A DNA stretch of 64,000 nucleotides from Sabethes cyaneus (taxonomy: Eukaryota > Arthropoda > Insecta > Diptera > Culicidae), in contig NC_071354.1 in NCBI RefSeq assembly GCF_943734655.1, positions 229,456,397 through 229,520,396 of the forward strand, written 5' to 3'. The notes below the pieces were generated by a model that was not told where the DNA came from, searched no databases, and saw only the letters and a list, made by a program, of their open reading frames with translations. The stretch's first letter is position 1, and each line of letters opens with the position of its first letter. Positions 35,501-43,489 of this stretch are shown piece after piece. Position numbers and translations under genes: made by a program.

Positions 35501-35949
35501 GCCACCACCATCATCATCATCACAGCCAACGAACGGAGCACCACCATTCGAGTTCCGGAGCTTCCTACCATCGGGACCATCATCGGCACCACGAACCTCA
35601 ATCCCAATCGGGTGTTGCCTCCGGCAGCAGCAGCAGCAGCAACCGTCGATCGCCGCGCCATAGGCGCGCCGGTCGCCCCTCGGAAATGGTAACCGATCTG
35701 GACCACCGGGAACCGAACCGCGACGGTGACGATTCGGACTCGCGCAGCGTCTGCTCGACCTGTTCGTCCTCGTCGTCCAGTGCCGACGACGACGTGTACG
35801 AGCTGCCGATGCGGCGGCCGTACGGCGGCACCCGGATCCACTACATGCCAAACAATTCGCTCGCCTGTGCCCGGAAACGGAAACAGCTGCAGCACAGCCA
35901 CAGCCATCATCCCTACGAGAAAGACAATAAAAACTGTATCATATCGTGA
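10896..35949 (+). CDS. pk: prickle (PET-LIM planar cell polarity protein), seven exons
   Basis: Prickle is a cytoplasmic component of the core planar cell polarity pathway, acting with Van Gogh at the cell cortex and antagonising Frizzled-Dishevelled. The exons are 10896-11553, 32457-32570, 32906-33034, 33107-33310, 33375-33472, 33531-34564 and 35360-35949; all introns are GT-AG and phases match. From ATG 10921 the product is 933 residues: a Gln/Pro/His/Gly-rich N-terminus (1-195), PET domain (about 198-292), LIM1 (293-354), LIM2 (358-405), LIM3 (415-470), a low-complexity tail, and a C-terminal CIIS prenylation box. Exon 1 starts at an acceptor and is open for the 24 bases before the ATG, so upstream exons with other starts are likely, as in Drosophila prickle. 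The first intron is 20.9 kb and full of transposons. Testin and espinas were considered; the CIIS end and overall layout favour prickle. Confidence 0.96.
11608..11632. repeat. Short (CCGAA)n run
   Basis: About four copies of CCGAA lie 54 bases into prickle intron 1, just after the splice donor. It is a minor simple repeat; no function is evident. Confidence 0.8.
11640..12550. other. Intron 1 sequence without a recognised repeat
   Basis: Relatively GC-rich, apparently single-copy intron sequence. At about 12281-12302 GTATGGGAAA-GT-TTTCCCATAC forms a perfect 10-bp hairpin. A C-run lies near 12340-12350. Confidence 0.5.
12556..14650 (+). repeat. Interspersed element with ~143/162-bp tandem units
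   Basis: It opens with CTAGCTGACCCGACAAACTT and closes with GGACAGACAGACAGAAATCC then TATAGGTATAG. Between about 12850 and 14550 lie eleven tandem units marked by GCTTGATTAGTTCTCGAG at about 12947, 13091, 13234, 13376, 13519, 13683, 13827, 13988, 14131, 14273 and 14437. Spacing is either 140-146 or 160-164 bases; the longer units carry an extra AAAGGGGAGAGGAGTTATAA block. G-rich runs such as GTGGGGAGGGG recur in each. There is no protein frame. I suspect a non-autonomous mobile element that carries a minisatellite, with Helitron-like ends possible but unproven. Confidence 0.75.
14651..15080. other. AT-rich intron sequence
   Basis: No exon, repeat end or conserved motif recognised. Confidence 0.5.
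15084..17670. repeat. Strand-asymmetric region: polypyrimidine block then polypurine block
   Basis: The + strand is purine-rich at 15095-15205, strongly T/C-rich at 15221-16034, switches within about 110 bases, and is strongly A/G-rich at 16145-16930 and again at 17220-17670. The blocks are degenerate repeats of TTTTC(G/T)TC-like units and their complements. Between them, 16050-16130 and 17000-17200, are degenerate copies of CAATTTCAAGTC. Long open frames of Phe/Ser/Leu or Lys/Arg/Glu here are a product of composition. The arrangement would allow imperfect fold-back pairing of the two blocks. Confidence 0.8.
17671..18150. other. No feature recognised
   Basis: Intron sequence of ordinary composition between the purine-rich block and a SINE. 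I see no exon or repeat end. Confidence 0.45.
18153..18360 (-). mobile_element. tRNA-derived SINE, long form, best-preserved copy
   Basis: Read on the minus strand, it starts GCCTCCCAGTTGACCTCGGG, has the anticodon-arm motif CTGGCCTAATAAGCCAG, the B-box-like GTTCGAATCTC, the acceptor 3' half GGCTGGGA, then a 70-base cassette flanked by a perfect 10-bp inverted repeat (CTGTTAGAGT at 18226-18235 against ACTCTAACAG at 18274-18283), a body with TGCGAAGTCTGTTGTATAAA and a 3' end CACCTAGGCTTTGC. It is a pol III-type retroposon that depends on a LINE for movement; which LINE is unknown. Confidence 0.82.
18361..20570. other. Intron 1 sequence without a recognised gene
   Basis: No domain-bearing frame was found. 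19150-20050 is richer in GC and has a 145-codon minus frame (19593-19156) with no recognisable domain and no splice context; I treat it as chance. The rest is AT-rich. Confidence 0.45.
20576..20850 (-). pseudogene. Fragment of LINE reverse transcriptase (I/Jockey type)
   Basis: On the minus strand the frame near 20825-20770 reads [20 protein letters not shown], the reverse transcriptase block with the PQG-LGPLL motif that precedes the catalytic YADD; here it is changed to YAND. It breaks into other frames within a few dozen codons. It is a short dead remnant. Confidence 0.65.
20851..21600. other. No gene; one short shared motif
   Basis: No coding signal. At 21455-21497 lies the inverted relative of the motif at 3808-3850 (CCGGGCATAGAGGCCTGTCC, then GGCCATACATGACTTCCCCC). 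A TAGCAAAGCCTAGG string near 21177 resembles the SINE 3' end but is too short to call. Confidence 0.4.
21610..22802 (-). pseudogene. RTE-like LINE, 3' part (reverse transcriptase and C-terminus), broken
   Basis: On the minus strand, near 22790-22620, the frame reads [20 protein letters not shown] and [13 protein letters not shown], the finger block of RTE-type reverse transcriptases. Fragments that follow downstream in broken frames include a [20 protein letters not shown] block near 22340-22280. At 21839-21612 the tail reads [20 protein letters not shown] and [16 protein letters not shown], typical of the C-terminus. Stops and frameshifts abound. The 5' part of the same element type lies at 26385-25705, so later insertions (22803-25703) appear to have split it. 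Confidence 0.78.
22803..24475. mobile_element. 1.67-kb non-autonomous DNA transposon (MITE-like)
   Basis: The left end CCCAAGTAACAA and the reverse complement of the right end, CCCAAGTAGCAA, match at 11 of 12 bases. The interior is AT-rich and has no open frame of transposase size. The last 300 bases (from about 24190, CATCAACACTTGTGGTGGTT) match 52915-53225 closely, and 23580-23635 resembles 52485-52545, so a second, deleted copy exists. Only TG is shared by the two flanks, so the target duplication is not established and the superfamily is unknown. Confidence 0.7.
24476..25703 (+). pseudogene. I/Jockey-like LINE reverse transcriptase, 5'-truncated, dead
   Basis: The frame runs from about 24485 ([15 protein letters not shown]) through [12 protein letters not shown], an in-frame stop TAG near 24636, then [33 protein letters not shown] and a disrupted catalytic region. 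There VYAD is followed directly by [13 protein letters not shown], so the second Asp of YADD and about 25 codons after it are deleted. The frame stays open to TAA at 25629-25631, ending with [16 protein letters not shown]. The 3' tail is (TAAA)n at 25678-25702, as in many LINEs. It is 5'-truncated and abuts the MITE. A close relative is at 54020-55250. Confidence 0.85.
25705..26385 (-). pseudogene. RTE-like LINE, 5' part (endonuclease), broken
   Basis: On the minus strand, 26379-26146 reads [20 protein letters not shown] and [16 protein letters not shown], then a YTWRSP block, and near 26115-26085 [14 protein letters not shown]. These are the apurinic endonuclease motifs of RTE-type elements. 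The frame then reads [19 protein letters not shown] near 25910-25860. It ends at the (TAAA)n tail of the inserted I/Jockey-like element. Several shifts make it non-functional. The key Asp of the ...GDFNA motif is replaced (VIEHLNA). Confidence 0.8.
26390..27105. other. No feature recognised
   Basis: Mixed-composition intron sequence with no exon or repeat ends that I can name. Confidence 0.45.
27110..28200 (-). pseudogene. I/Jockey-like LINE reverse transcriptase on the minus strand, dead
   Basis: From 28175 leftwards, frames read [15 protein letters not shown], then a [15 protein letters not shown] block near 28045, [15 protein letters not shown] with a stop near 27930, [22 protein letters not shown] (27927-27860, residues abridged), and [15 protein letters not shown] where the PQGSILGP block is shifted out of frame. 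The 27581-27111 frame has the C-terminal region with [10 protein letters not shown] and [20 protein letters not shown]. Its 3' end near 27110 has no clear tail. It is a different subfamily from the + strand copy at 24476. Confidence 0.75.
28201..30680. other. AT-rich intron sequence with one foldback
   Basis: No gene is seen. At 28832-28876 and 28880-28920 are two imperfect inverted arms of about 45 bases (outer parts CTCTTTTATTCTC and GAGAACAAAAGAG, inner part GACGTC), which could form a hairpin or mark a small palindromic element. Confidence 0.45.
30740..31420 (+). pseudogene. Tc1/mariner-type (ITmD37E-like) transposase remnant
   Basis: Fragments in shifting + frames read [14 protein letters not shown] and VTGRGDV near 30925-31000, KNSGFRDKQ near 31060, then FWPDLA near 31185 and [20 protein letters not shown] (31210-31268) and [14 protein letters not shown]. 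The order and motifs fit an IS630-Tc1-mariner transposase of the mosquito DD37E kind, with the catalytic regions mutated and many stops. No terminal inverted repeats could be placed. Family assignment is from motif memory. Confidence 0.7.
31425..32456. other. End of prickle intron 1, no element recognised
   Basis: Sequence of ordinary composition, GC-rich near 32090-32400. It ends in a pyrimidine-rich tract and CTTCGCAG, the acceptor for prickle exon 2. Confidence 0.55.
32457..32570 (+). CDS. pk: prickle coding exon 2: PET domain
   Basis: Thirty-eight codons in phase 0 on both sides, from [18 protein letters not shown] to QQLPPHDNE, flanked by TTCGCAG and GTAAGC. This is the central PET segment, involved in protein and membrane interactions. 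It is highly conserved in prickle proteins. Confidence 0.96.
32906..33034 (+). CDS. pk: prickle coding exon 3: end of PET domain
   Basis: Forty-three codons from [15 protein letters not shown] to TTNQICDG, with acceptor TTCCGCGCAG and donor GTAAGT, phase 0. It completes the PET domain just before LIM1. The intron before it (32571-32905) contains an (AAT)n run at about 32710-32735. Confidence 0.96.
33107..33310 (+). CDS. pk: prickle coding exon 4: LIM1
   Basis: Sixty-eight codons from [17 protein letters not shown] to PRCSACDE. The zinc ligands CGEC, WHPAC, CSVC and YCGRHH of LIM1 are present, and the final CSAC starts LIM2. Acceptor CCATTCACAG, donor GTAATT, phase 0. Confidence 0.96.
33375..33472 (+). 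CDS. pk: prickle coding exon 5: LIM2
   Basis: Thirty-two codons plus two bases, from [16 protein letters not shown] to DKQLGGQ, the body of LIM2 with ligands WHIKHFAC and CDK. The donor is CG|GTAAGT and the split Arg codon is completed by G at 33531. Confidence 0.96.
33531..34564 (+). CDS. pk: prickle coding exon 6: end of LIM2, LIM3 and linker
   Basis: After acceptor TTTTTAG, the exon reads [14 protein letters not shown], completing LIM2. LIM3 follows with [16 protein letters not shown] and YCSIAC (residues about 415-470). A long Ser/Pro/Gln/His-rich linker then runs to PTPPPI. It ends ATA G|GTAATT, phase 1. Reading on into the intron stays open for about 31 codons to a stop at 34657-34659, so a retained intron would give a protein without the CIIS end. 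Confidence 0.94.
34565..35359 (+). other. prickle intron 6
   Basis: A 795-base AT-rich intron with donor GTAATT and acceptor CGCCATTCCAG. No element was recognised inside it. Confidence 0.9.
35360..35949 (+). CDS. pk: prickle coding exon 7: C-terminus with CIIS prenylation box
   Basis: It begins [21 protein letters not shown], a conserved prickle block, and continues through Ser-, His- and Arg-rich low complexity (poly-His near 35502-35523, CAG/AGC runs near 35480-35500 and 35623-35641). It ends KDNKNCIIS then TGA at 35947-35949. A C-terminal C-a-a-X with X = Ser predicts farnesylation, which anchors prickle at membranes. A 194-codon minus-strand frame over the same bases is a composition shadow. 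Confidence 0.96.
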
Positions 35950-36511
35950 GAGACCGTGCGGAACGCACGGACAGGAAGGTAAGTATTGTAAACATCAGAT
36001 CGAGCGCATTTCACGCGACGTAGAAGTTAGGCGGAAAGTAATAATAATATATATGACACGTTTTTGTTTGCATAATAAGAAAAAAGTGGTTTTGAATGTA
36101 TTTTCATTATTCTGGGTTGAAATTCTAAGATTAACGAGGAGAAGAGAGGATATTTTAACGATGAAAAGTAAATACTCAAGTGAGATTTGGTGAGATTTTT
36201 TTCGTATTTCAAGACAGTGACACACACACGTAGTTCACGTACCAATACAAAGCAGAATGTATTCAATGCTCATATCTTAAGTGTATAAGAATTTTTATAC
36301 ATAGCCGTTTGATAGGATTAAATTTTTACTGAAAAGTTGAGAGAAAATGGTTGGATATTTTACCTTTGTACTTGACTGGAAGAAGTGAACCTCATATTAG
36401 TGCAGTGCCTCCGAAGCATGAATGGTATTATTTGAATCTGCAATTAAATCATTGCCTGTGCCGCCCACATTAGTATAAATTTATATAAGATTGACATTTT
36501 TCTTTCCACAG
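35950..36511 (+). other. prickle 3' UTR start and probable 3' UTR intron
   Basis: Twenty-nine bases after the stop, at 35978/35979, is a strong donor GGAAG|GTAAGTATTG. A strong acceptor, GACATTTTTCTTTCCACAG, ends at 36511. The intervening 533 bases are AT-rich and carry no domain. This fits an intron wholly inside the 3' UTR. It is predicted from splice signals only. Confidence 0.55.
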
Positions 36512-37020
36512 TAAGCTACCATTGTTTTTCAATTTTGCAACCAACAAAGACGAAATGTTTATAGAAATAAGGTTAGTAAAAGTAACATGTTACCCAAGAG
36601 AAGAAGCCATTTACGTTTTTGAAACGCTTGCGGACGCACAATTAATTACCGTAACACAAACAAAATTAGGATGGCAAAACTGGCTTGCATCATCGCCTAG
36701 ATACTGCGGTCGGATGAGACTACGTTTTGTTAAAGACACCAGTGAACCCCCATATAAAGGAAAAAAACCCAAATGGAGAAACGAATCTTCAAAAATCTTT
36801 ACGACGAATGATATCGTAAAAAATAAATCGGTGGACGCCAAGCGCTTACCGAAGGAATACCTTTTCGTTTTTTCCTGTGGGTATTACGCCATTGCAGAAA
36901 AAATACTTTCCGGCTGTCACGATTGTTGCTAAGGACTAAGGCGAACGCTGTAAAATGCCGTGTTTTTCTGCAATGTTTGCCAGTTGTTTTGCTGTGTAGT
37001 TTCAGCATAAATATCAAGCA
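36512..37020 (+). other. Probable prickle 3' UTR exon containing an unexplained 126-codon frame
   Basis: Downstream of the acceptor at 36511 the frame from ATG 36555 to 36932 is open for 126 codons (MFIEIRLVKVTCYPREEAIY at its start). I do not recognise a family, and composition is AT-rich like non-coding sequence around it. AATAAA at 36822-36827 could be a polyadenylation signal. I favour untranslated exon over a gene. Confidence 0.35.
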
Positions 37021-38300
37021 ACTGATGATACCTTTTAGAACAAAAAAAGTGATTGGAGAAAGCTAGACCAAGTTGATAACAATAAGCAATTTTGATAAAG
37101 TCTTCAACTGATTTTACTGGTGGACCATTGAACCTGGATCAACTTGATGTCCTGAACGTAAACCGTCATAGCGAAGGGCCCAACCATCCCCTACTTTTAA
37201 CCGATTGCTTCGGTACGTTGTTTGAATTTATTTGAAACTGAAGTCTTGTATGAAAACGTGATTGACAATACATTCGTGCATCTGGCGTGACGTAGCAATT
37301 CTCAAAGCTTACCCGGTGCCCCCGCCGGTCCGACAGAACAAAGGGATGAAATCAGAAATCTCCAGAGCTGACGGTGAGGAACCACTTTCAAAAATTAGCG
37401 ACTGCCTATCCTAAAATAGGTTTTGGGTGTTTAGTTTGCTGCTTTGCATCACGTAGTTGCTTGCAAGTTTTAACATACTTTTGATTGTATTGCTGTCAAG
37501 TATTATAATCGTCGAAATACACAATGGTAAGAAAACTACCATGGCGCAGAGAACGGTAGCTGATTGATGATCTTTTAGTCAGGTTAATTTTTAACTGTTT
37601 ATCCAAATCTGGTGCTGTCACGAATGAAAGCAGTTCACCCATTTAACATCCATCCGGGGTTTGTTTACTATCTGTCGAATAACGCGAACGCAATTTATAT
37701 AAATTCAAGTGAAACGATGGTTTTGAGTATTATCCAGCAGTGTTTCTCTTCAAACTGCCGTTAACAATATTCACTTTTATCATTTTAACTCAAAACCACC
37801 AATAGATGTAAAAAAGTGAGTTTGATTTCGCCCATGAAACATTCTATTTAGCTGTTCCACAGAAAAAAATACTCCGATGATAAAACCCGTAATTTTTTAT
37901 ATGGTGGCCTAGTTTTAGTTGGGTGTTCCCAAAAACGCAATTTTTACCTTCCTTTTGAACCACTGCACTAGACCGATTTTAAGTATTGATGCGGCTAGTG
38001 AGAGGTATTTTAATGGACTGTTTAGGAAATGTACTGAGTTGGAGCTCAAATTATGCATCATTGCAAAACATAAATTTAAAACCAATTTTGAGCAAGCGTG
38101 CAATGTAACTAGAAACACTCGCTCCGTAATTGGTTGGAATAAGCGTTACGAATTTAAAATTATTTTCGAACAGCTTAACACAATTCACGAATCAACAAAA
38201 GTTGTCTTGTTTAGTAACTAATAGTATTAGCTATATGTAACTTTTCCAAAAGTTTGTCGTTGCGGATGGCCAGCTGCAAATGGTATAGGATGATTCTAGT
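37021..38300. other. Intergenic, no feature recognised
   Basis: AT-rich intergenic sequence without domain-bearing frames or repeat ends that I can name. Confidence 0.5.
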
Positions 38301-39975
38301 CTTCTTGTTATTATGAGCGGTTAAACTTGCTAATTCCAAATACTTTATCACTAGGTAAACGGGTGTGCATCTGCACCAATATGATCAGTATTATTTCCCT
38401 TTCGAGGCGACGTACTGAGAACTGGGGAACAGCACGACTTGTAGTTTGTTGAAAGATCCAATCGAAACGGCATGCAATGTTACTAGTGTTGCTGTCCGCG
38501 GTCACCAGCGATCCCAAATGCACGAATTTATCTACCACTTCTAGTTCGTCGCCGTCAACGATTACCGCCCGTGGGAAGCATGCGTTTGTTTCCTTTGAGA
38601 CGATTCCTTTCACGTATTCGGTCGTCGACGCATTTATTTTATTATTCCTAGACTCCGCTTTCAGTCTGGCATAGAGTGCCTCCATCGTCGCAAAGTTCCT
38701 GGCTATGATATCAAAGTCACCTGCTCGTCAAATCCCCCTCCCCCTCCCCCTCAAGAGGGTTGTTGAACAGTATGCAGGATAAGCCGTCACCTTGTCTGAA
38801 CCCTCGCCGCGTCTCAAAGGAACTCGAGAGTGTCCCCGAGATGCGCACGAAACACATCACTCGGACCGAGTGTAACTGACCAATGTAACTCTGATCTGTC
38901 GCGATAGTTTATCCGGGAAACCGTGTTCGTGTATTATTTGCCATAGTTGATCTCGATCGACTGCGTCGTATGCTGCTTTGAAGTCAGCAAAGATGTTATG
39001 TGTGGGCCCGAGGGCACAACATTCCGTGTCGGATGGCAAAAGTGCTATCCGTGACAACAGGCGTAACAAAATCTGGGAGAGTACCTTGTAGGCGGTGTTA
39101 TACAGCAATAGTTGTGGCTGTCGAGTCGATAACCCGTTTTATAGATAGGATTGACACTCCTTCCATCCATTCCTCCGGTAGCTTCTCATCCTCCCAAATC
39201 TTAGAAATAACCCAAGCGCTTTCCGGTCTCGGTTGGTCCTTGCCAGCGGCTTTGTTGGTGTTCAGCAATCCGATTTCTTGTTTGACTTCATGAAGATGGG
39301 GCATTACTATCTTTGGTGGGCACTCCTAGGTTAACTTTCATTGCGCCTCCTTCTTCGCCATAGACGGGTTCGTCGAAAACTGCTTCCACCTGTCAACCAT
39401 GTGGTCATTCTGGATCATTGTATGTTCACCAAGAGATCTCCAGGTGGCTTTCGGGATATCTTCGCGTGGGAAAAAGGTGTGACGGATCAACAGGCTACGA
39501 GAAACTGCGAAGTTCGTGTCGGTGGGGAGGCTGCAGGGTTCTATCACCGGTCTACACATTTCTTCTCTACCGACGATCTTGATCAACAGCTGTCGTAGGT
39601 TGCCTCCAACCACGCGTAGAATGTGACCTATCTTTGTGCGGGCAATGCACGTTGATGATGCTGTAATCGAAGAAATGCCCTTTATCCTCAATAGACACAT
39701 GCTTGCGTAGATCGCCTTCCAATCCACCACGAGATCCTGCATTCTGCCCAACACTGCAAAGCCCGTTTCCAGTTCGTTGGTAATACCATCGTTCTGATAA
39801 AACTGGGCGTTTCTGCCGCAGATCTTCTAATCCCTCTCTCATTTGTTACAGATTTTTTGTACAGCTACGATGCAGAGTTTGCGCGTTTCAAGCTGTTCGA
39901 GCAGCACCTGGTTGCTACCTGCGAAACTCAGCGATCTGCAGCTCAAAAATATCGTCGTTCTTGTTTCGTCGCCTA
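38301..39975 (-). pseudogene. RTE-like LINE, endonuclease to C-terminus, degenerate
   Basis: Read on the minus strand, it begins near 39975 with the N-terminal region, then KIGHILRVVGGNLRQLL and FPREDIPKATWRSL (39700-39430, endonuclease), then LLNTNKAAGKDQPRPESAW and KLPEEWMEGV (39304-39100), LYNTAYKVLSQILLRLLSRI and FADFKAAYDAVDRDQLWQII (39110-38910), an FRQGDGLSCILFNN block near 38780, and a C-terminal LEVVDKFVHLGSLVTADSNT (38600-38500). Many shifts and stops break it. The YxDD region is not intact. It is collinear with RTE-type elements. Confidence 0.8.
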
Positions 39976-39980
39976 TCAAA

Positions 39981-40125
39981 GCAGAGCCTTAAGTATAAAC
40001 GTCTTCAAGACTTGACCCTTCTTTATCGACAGACTTCACAGACGGCTCAGAGGACAGGACAATTGCGGGGCTAGTGCAACGGTTCTACTGACTCTAGGAG
40101 CACCGCCTAGCCAAGATACGTACGT
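39981..40125 (-). mobile_element. tRNA-derived SINE, truncated
   Basis: Plus-strand text TTTATCGACAGACTTCACAG, GAGGACAGGACAATTGCGGG and GACTCTAGGAGCACCGCCTAG matches the long SINE body at 6064-6225 and 18153-18360. The tRNA head is mostly lost after AGCCAAGATACGTACG. It abuts the 5' end of the RTE-like element. Confidence 0.68.
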
Positions 40126-40239
40126 CAAAGCTAACTGGACAGACCCAGTCACCTAGGTCGAAGTCGAATATTCCGATCCGTATTTGCTTGAATGTTCGTA
40201 AAAGTTTGATTTAGATAGGTTGCTTTACTGGGTATACGA

Positions 40240-42535
40240 CCTTTTTACCTTTGTTATACTATAACAAACGTTTAAAAATTGGTCGAAAAACACAAAGTTG
40301 ATCTGAGGCCCGGAGGGCCGAGTCACATATACCAATCGATAAGCTTCGACGAATTGAGCAATGTCTGTGTGTGTGTGTGTGTGTGTGTGCGCTTCATTTT
40401 CTATCGCCTGTTTCTCGGAGATGGCTGAACCGATTCGTTCGATTTTACTTTTGTTTGAAAGGTACTATTGCCTAGTGTATCACTATTGTGTTGTTTCATG
40501 GTCCGACTTTTTGTTTAAAAGTTATGAGTAAAAATGTGAAAACTACCAGACACGATTTTCTCCGGAACTAGACAACCGATTTCAATGATCTTAGTACCAA
40601 ATGAAAGCTCTTGCTATAATATAAAAATTGTCAAGAAGTTTTATTGAGAACAGGCAAGTAGTTTAAAAGTTAACCTTAAAAAACCTGTTTTGACAAGGTA
40701 ATAATTATCGCCTGTTTCTCAGAGATGGCTAAACCGATTTTTGTGCTATTAGTCTCATTTGAGAGGCAATAAGCCTAATAGATCACTATTGATTTGTTTT
40801 TTGATTGGACGTTTAATTTGAAATTTATGGACAATCGTGTACAACACATCAAAATTAACAATAATTTATAATAATTTTGGTTAAGATAATGTAGCAAGTT
40901 TCAATTATTTTAGTATCAAACGAAAGGTTTTGACACTGCGAATGTATCTGCGAAATTTCATAAGAATTGGTTTTGCCGGTCAAAAGATATTAACCCTCGA
41001 ACACTCGCGCCAACTTTTGTAACACGGTTTACTCGCGCGCACAATAGCCCAAAACCAAAAAAAAACGTGCGCACTATAGTTTTGCCTGGGAAAACTTGGT
41101 CTTAAGTTTATCGAACCCTTGGAAGAGTTTCTTGAAATTGAAAGCTCTATCGTCTGGTAGAATTTAAATTTTGATTAATGCCCATAAAAGTTAAAATAAA
41201 AAAATTATTTGTCTTCAGTTTCAATACAGTAGACTCTCGGAAAAGTTAATCGATTGGGGAATCGGTCGATTAACTTTTCCGAACTATTAACTTTTCTGAG
41301 TAGTCTGAGTAGTCTGAGTAGAGATGAATACAAAAGCTAAAAATGCATTCCGGGATATAGGATACATATTTTTATGTACCTGGAAGTTGTAATGGAAAGA
41401 AATATGTAGCAATATCTTTATCAAATTATAGTTTCATAGTTTTTTTTATAAAATAATACCTTTCACTAAGTTTAAAACAGTCGGTTACACTAGTTTACTT
41501 TTGTTTTTTCGTAGTCTACGTTTTGATTAAAAATAAGCGTTCGCGCTAATTTTTAGTTCCTTGCTGTTCCTTTTGCATTTAAAATTCAATCTGAGTTTGC
41601 GCTTTTCCAGTATATTTCCAAAAATCCTGAAGTAACTATATGCCCGTATTGAACTATTGTTGCAACTGTCCGATACAAGAGTTTAATTTAATCCCAGTTA
41701 TGATGCGACTCTGTATGAAACTGTGGAAAGGTGACAATAAGCCGAAAAATGAGAAATAAAGATAGAAGGTAAACACACGTGTGTGAAGAAACGCTTGGAC
41801 AACCAATAAATTCAAACTCTCAGAAAAGTTAAGGCAAAAATTAACTTTTTAGAGCGTTGCATGAGAGCTGATATACGCTTAACTTTTCTGAACAATTAAC
41901 TTTTCAGAGAGTTAACTTTTCTGAGAGTCTACTGTATTTTAAATCTTTTACATTTGCTGATAATTCCGCTGCATACAGACCCATTTTTCCATATGAAGAA
42001 ACGAGAAAAAGTTCCAGTTGAGATCAATTGCGGACTTCACATGCTGCTTGCTTCGTTTCTGTGATGTCGGCTTATGCTGATCTATTTTCCTAACAAATTA
42101 AAGTATTAATGCATTGAATAATTCTAACATTTTGCTCATAACAAGTTTATTGAAGAATATACGTTAGTTAAACCATGATTTGTAACTTTATAACAATATG
42201 GCATTTAACAGACCTTTACTACGCAATGTATATGTTAAAGAATATTATTTCTTTTTACAACTTACTTTCACTTGCACTTACTCATATTAGGAACAACTTA
42301 CTCAGCAATTTCTTGAAAAAAGAATCTATCAAAATTTATAAGTGCTCCTATTTTATTCAAATTTCGTGAACTTATTCAATTTCCAAAAATTTTATGTAAA
42401 CCAACGCACCATGCATCGTTAACCAATAGATGAATTATGTTCCGAAGACGTGTCGATTTCTATCTCAAATAGCAAGTAAGACCGTATAACAAAGGTTCCT
42501 TTCACCACTAGGTGGATTAAAACAGGTTTTGCCTT
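40240..42535 (+). repeat. Mosquito-type interspersed repeat, copy 1, with nested MITE
   Basis: It opens with CCTTTGTTATACTATAACAAA and a GCCCGGAGGGCCGAGTCACA block followed by a (GT)n run (40368-40388) and TTCTCGGAGATGGCTGAACC. Paragraph-like repeats of FxxTCxAATGAAAGxT type follow. It closes with AACAAAGGTTCCTTTCACCACTAGGTGGATTAA. The same opening and closing logic is seen in copy 2. The pogo-type MITE at 41227-41934 sits inside it. No coding frame is evident. I recall similar end motifs from culicine genomes; the name is unknown to me. Confidence 0.6.
41227..41934. mobile_element. pogo/Tigger-type MITE with TA target duplication
   Basis: The left end is CAGTAGACTCTCGGAAAAGT and the right end, on the other strand, is CAGTAGACTCTCAGAAAAGT, continuing TTAA; 23 of the first 24 bases match. 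Both ends are flanked by TA (41225-41226 and 41935-41936). CAGT ends and a TA duplication are hallmarks of pogo-type Tc1/mariner elements. Sub-terminal copies of TTAACTTTTC(T/C)GA recur near both ends (41260-41300 and 41820-41925). The 708-base element has no transposase frame. Confidence 0.85.
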
Positions 42536-42660
42536 TCTACTATATAAATATATAGTATAAAGGTATAGAAATCACTCGGAAAACCGGAAATGGAAAAAAG
42601 GTCCTGCGGGCCGAATGTCATATACCATTCGACTCAGTTTCGAAAACTGAGCATTTTCTG

Positions 42661-42670
42661 TTTGTGTGTA

Positions 42671-42766
<96 letters not shown>

Positions 42767-42772
42767 TGTGTG
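42661..42772. repeat. (TG)n microsatellite, ~110 bp
   Basis: Almost uninterrupted TG dinucleotides with three TA substitutions. It follows the GAATGTCATATACCATTCG block of the interspersed repeat; open frames of alternating Cys-Val or Thr-His here are products of the repeat. Confidence 0.97.
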
Positions 42773-43313
42773 TAACGCTTTCAAACTCACTCATTTTTCT
42801 CGGAGATGGCTGGACCGATTTTAATGTTCTTAGTGTCAAATGAAAGGTCTAGGTGTCCCATTGGTCGCTATTGAATTTCATACTGATCGGACTTTTAGTT
42901 CAAAAGTTATGTATAAAAATACGAAAAATATGGGACTTCATTATCTCATAGGTCCCTTAACTGATTTGAACAAAATTGATTGCATATGAAAGGGGAGCCT
43001 TGCAAACCCTTAACTTCCAAATTTCATGACGATTGGACTTGTAGTTTGAAAGTTACATAAAGAAATGTGAAAAAATAGTATTTAAAACATATTTTTGTAA
43101 CATATAAGCATCAATTCAATGAAAAACGTCACGCATTTTATTATTATTTGAAAATTACTGCTGAGATCTATCAAACGAAACCAAGTTATTTAAAATCGGA
43201 CGGTTCATTCAAAAGTTATTCAAACTTTAACACTTAAGCACCGTATATTAAATCGTTAAAACGTGTGAAATCAAAACATATCAATCAAATGTTGATTGTA
43301 TCCAATGTGTGTA

Positions 43314-43432
43314 ATGTATGTATGTATGTATGTATGTATGTATGTATGTATGTATATATGAATGTATGTATGTATGTATGTATGTGTATGTATGTATGTA
43401 TGTAGGTATGTATATACGTGTGTATGTGATGA
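43314..43432. repeat. (TATG)n microsatellite, ~118 bp
   Basis: Tandem ATGT tetranucleotides with a few interruptions (TATATATGAATG near 43353, GTGTATG near 43384, ACGTGTG near 43417). Open frames through it are products of the repeat. Confidence 0.95.
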
Positions 43433-43489
43433 CAATTTGCAATTTTTAAATTTGCATTGAAATTCAAGCAAAGTGAGAATTATGTCAAT

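Noticed and set aside
35326..35910. 194-codon minus-strand frame rich in Ala, Val, Gly and Arg
   Set aside because: It is antisense to prickle exon 7, whose frame, splice sites and CIIS end are certain.
42572..42839. Thr-His and Cys-Val repeat proteins
   Set aside because: Translations of the (TG)n microsatellite.
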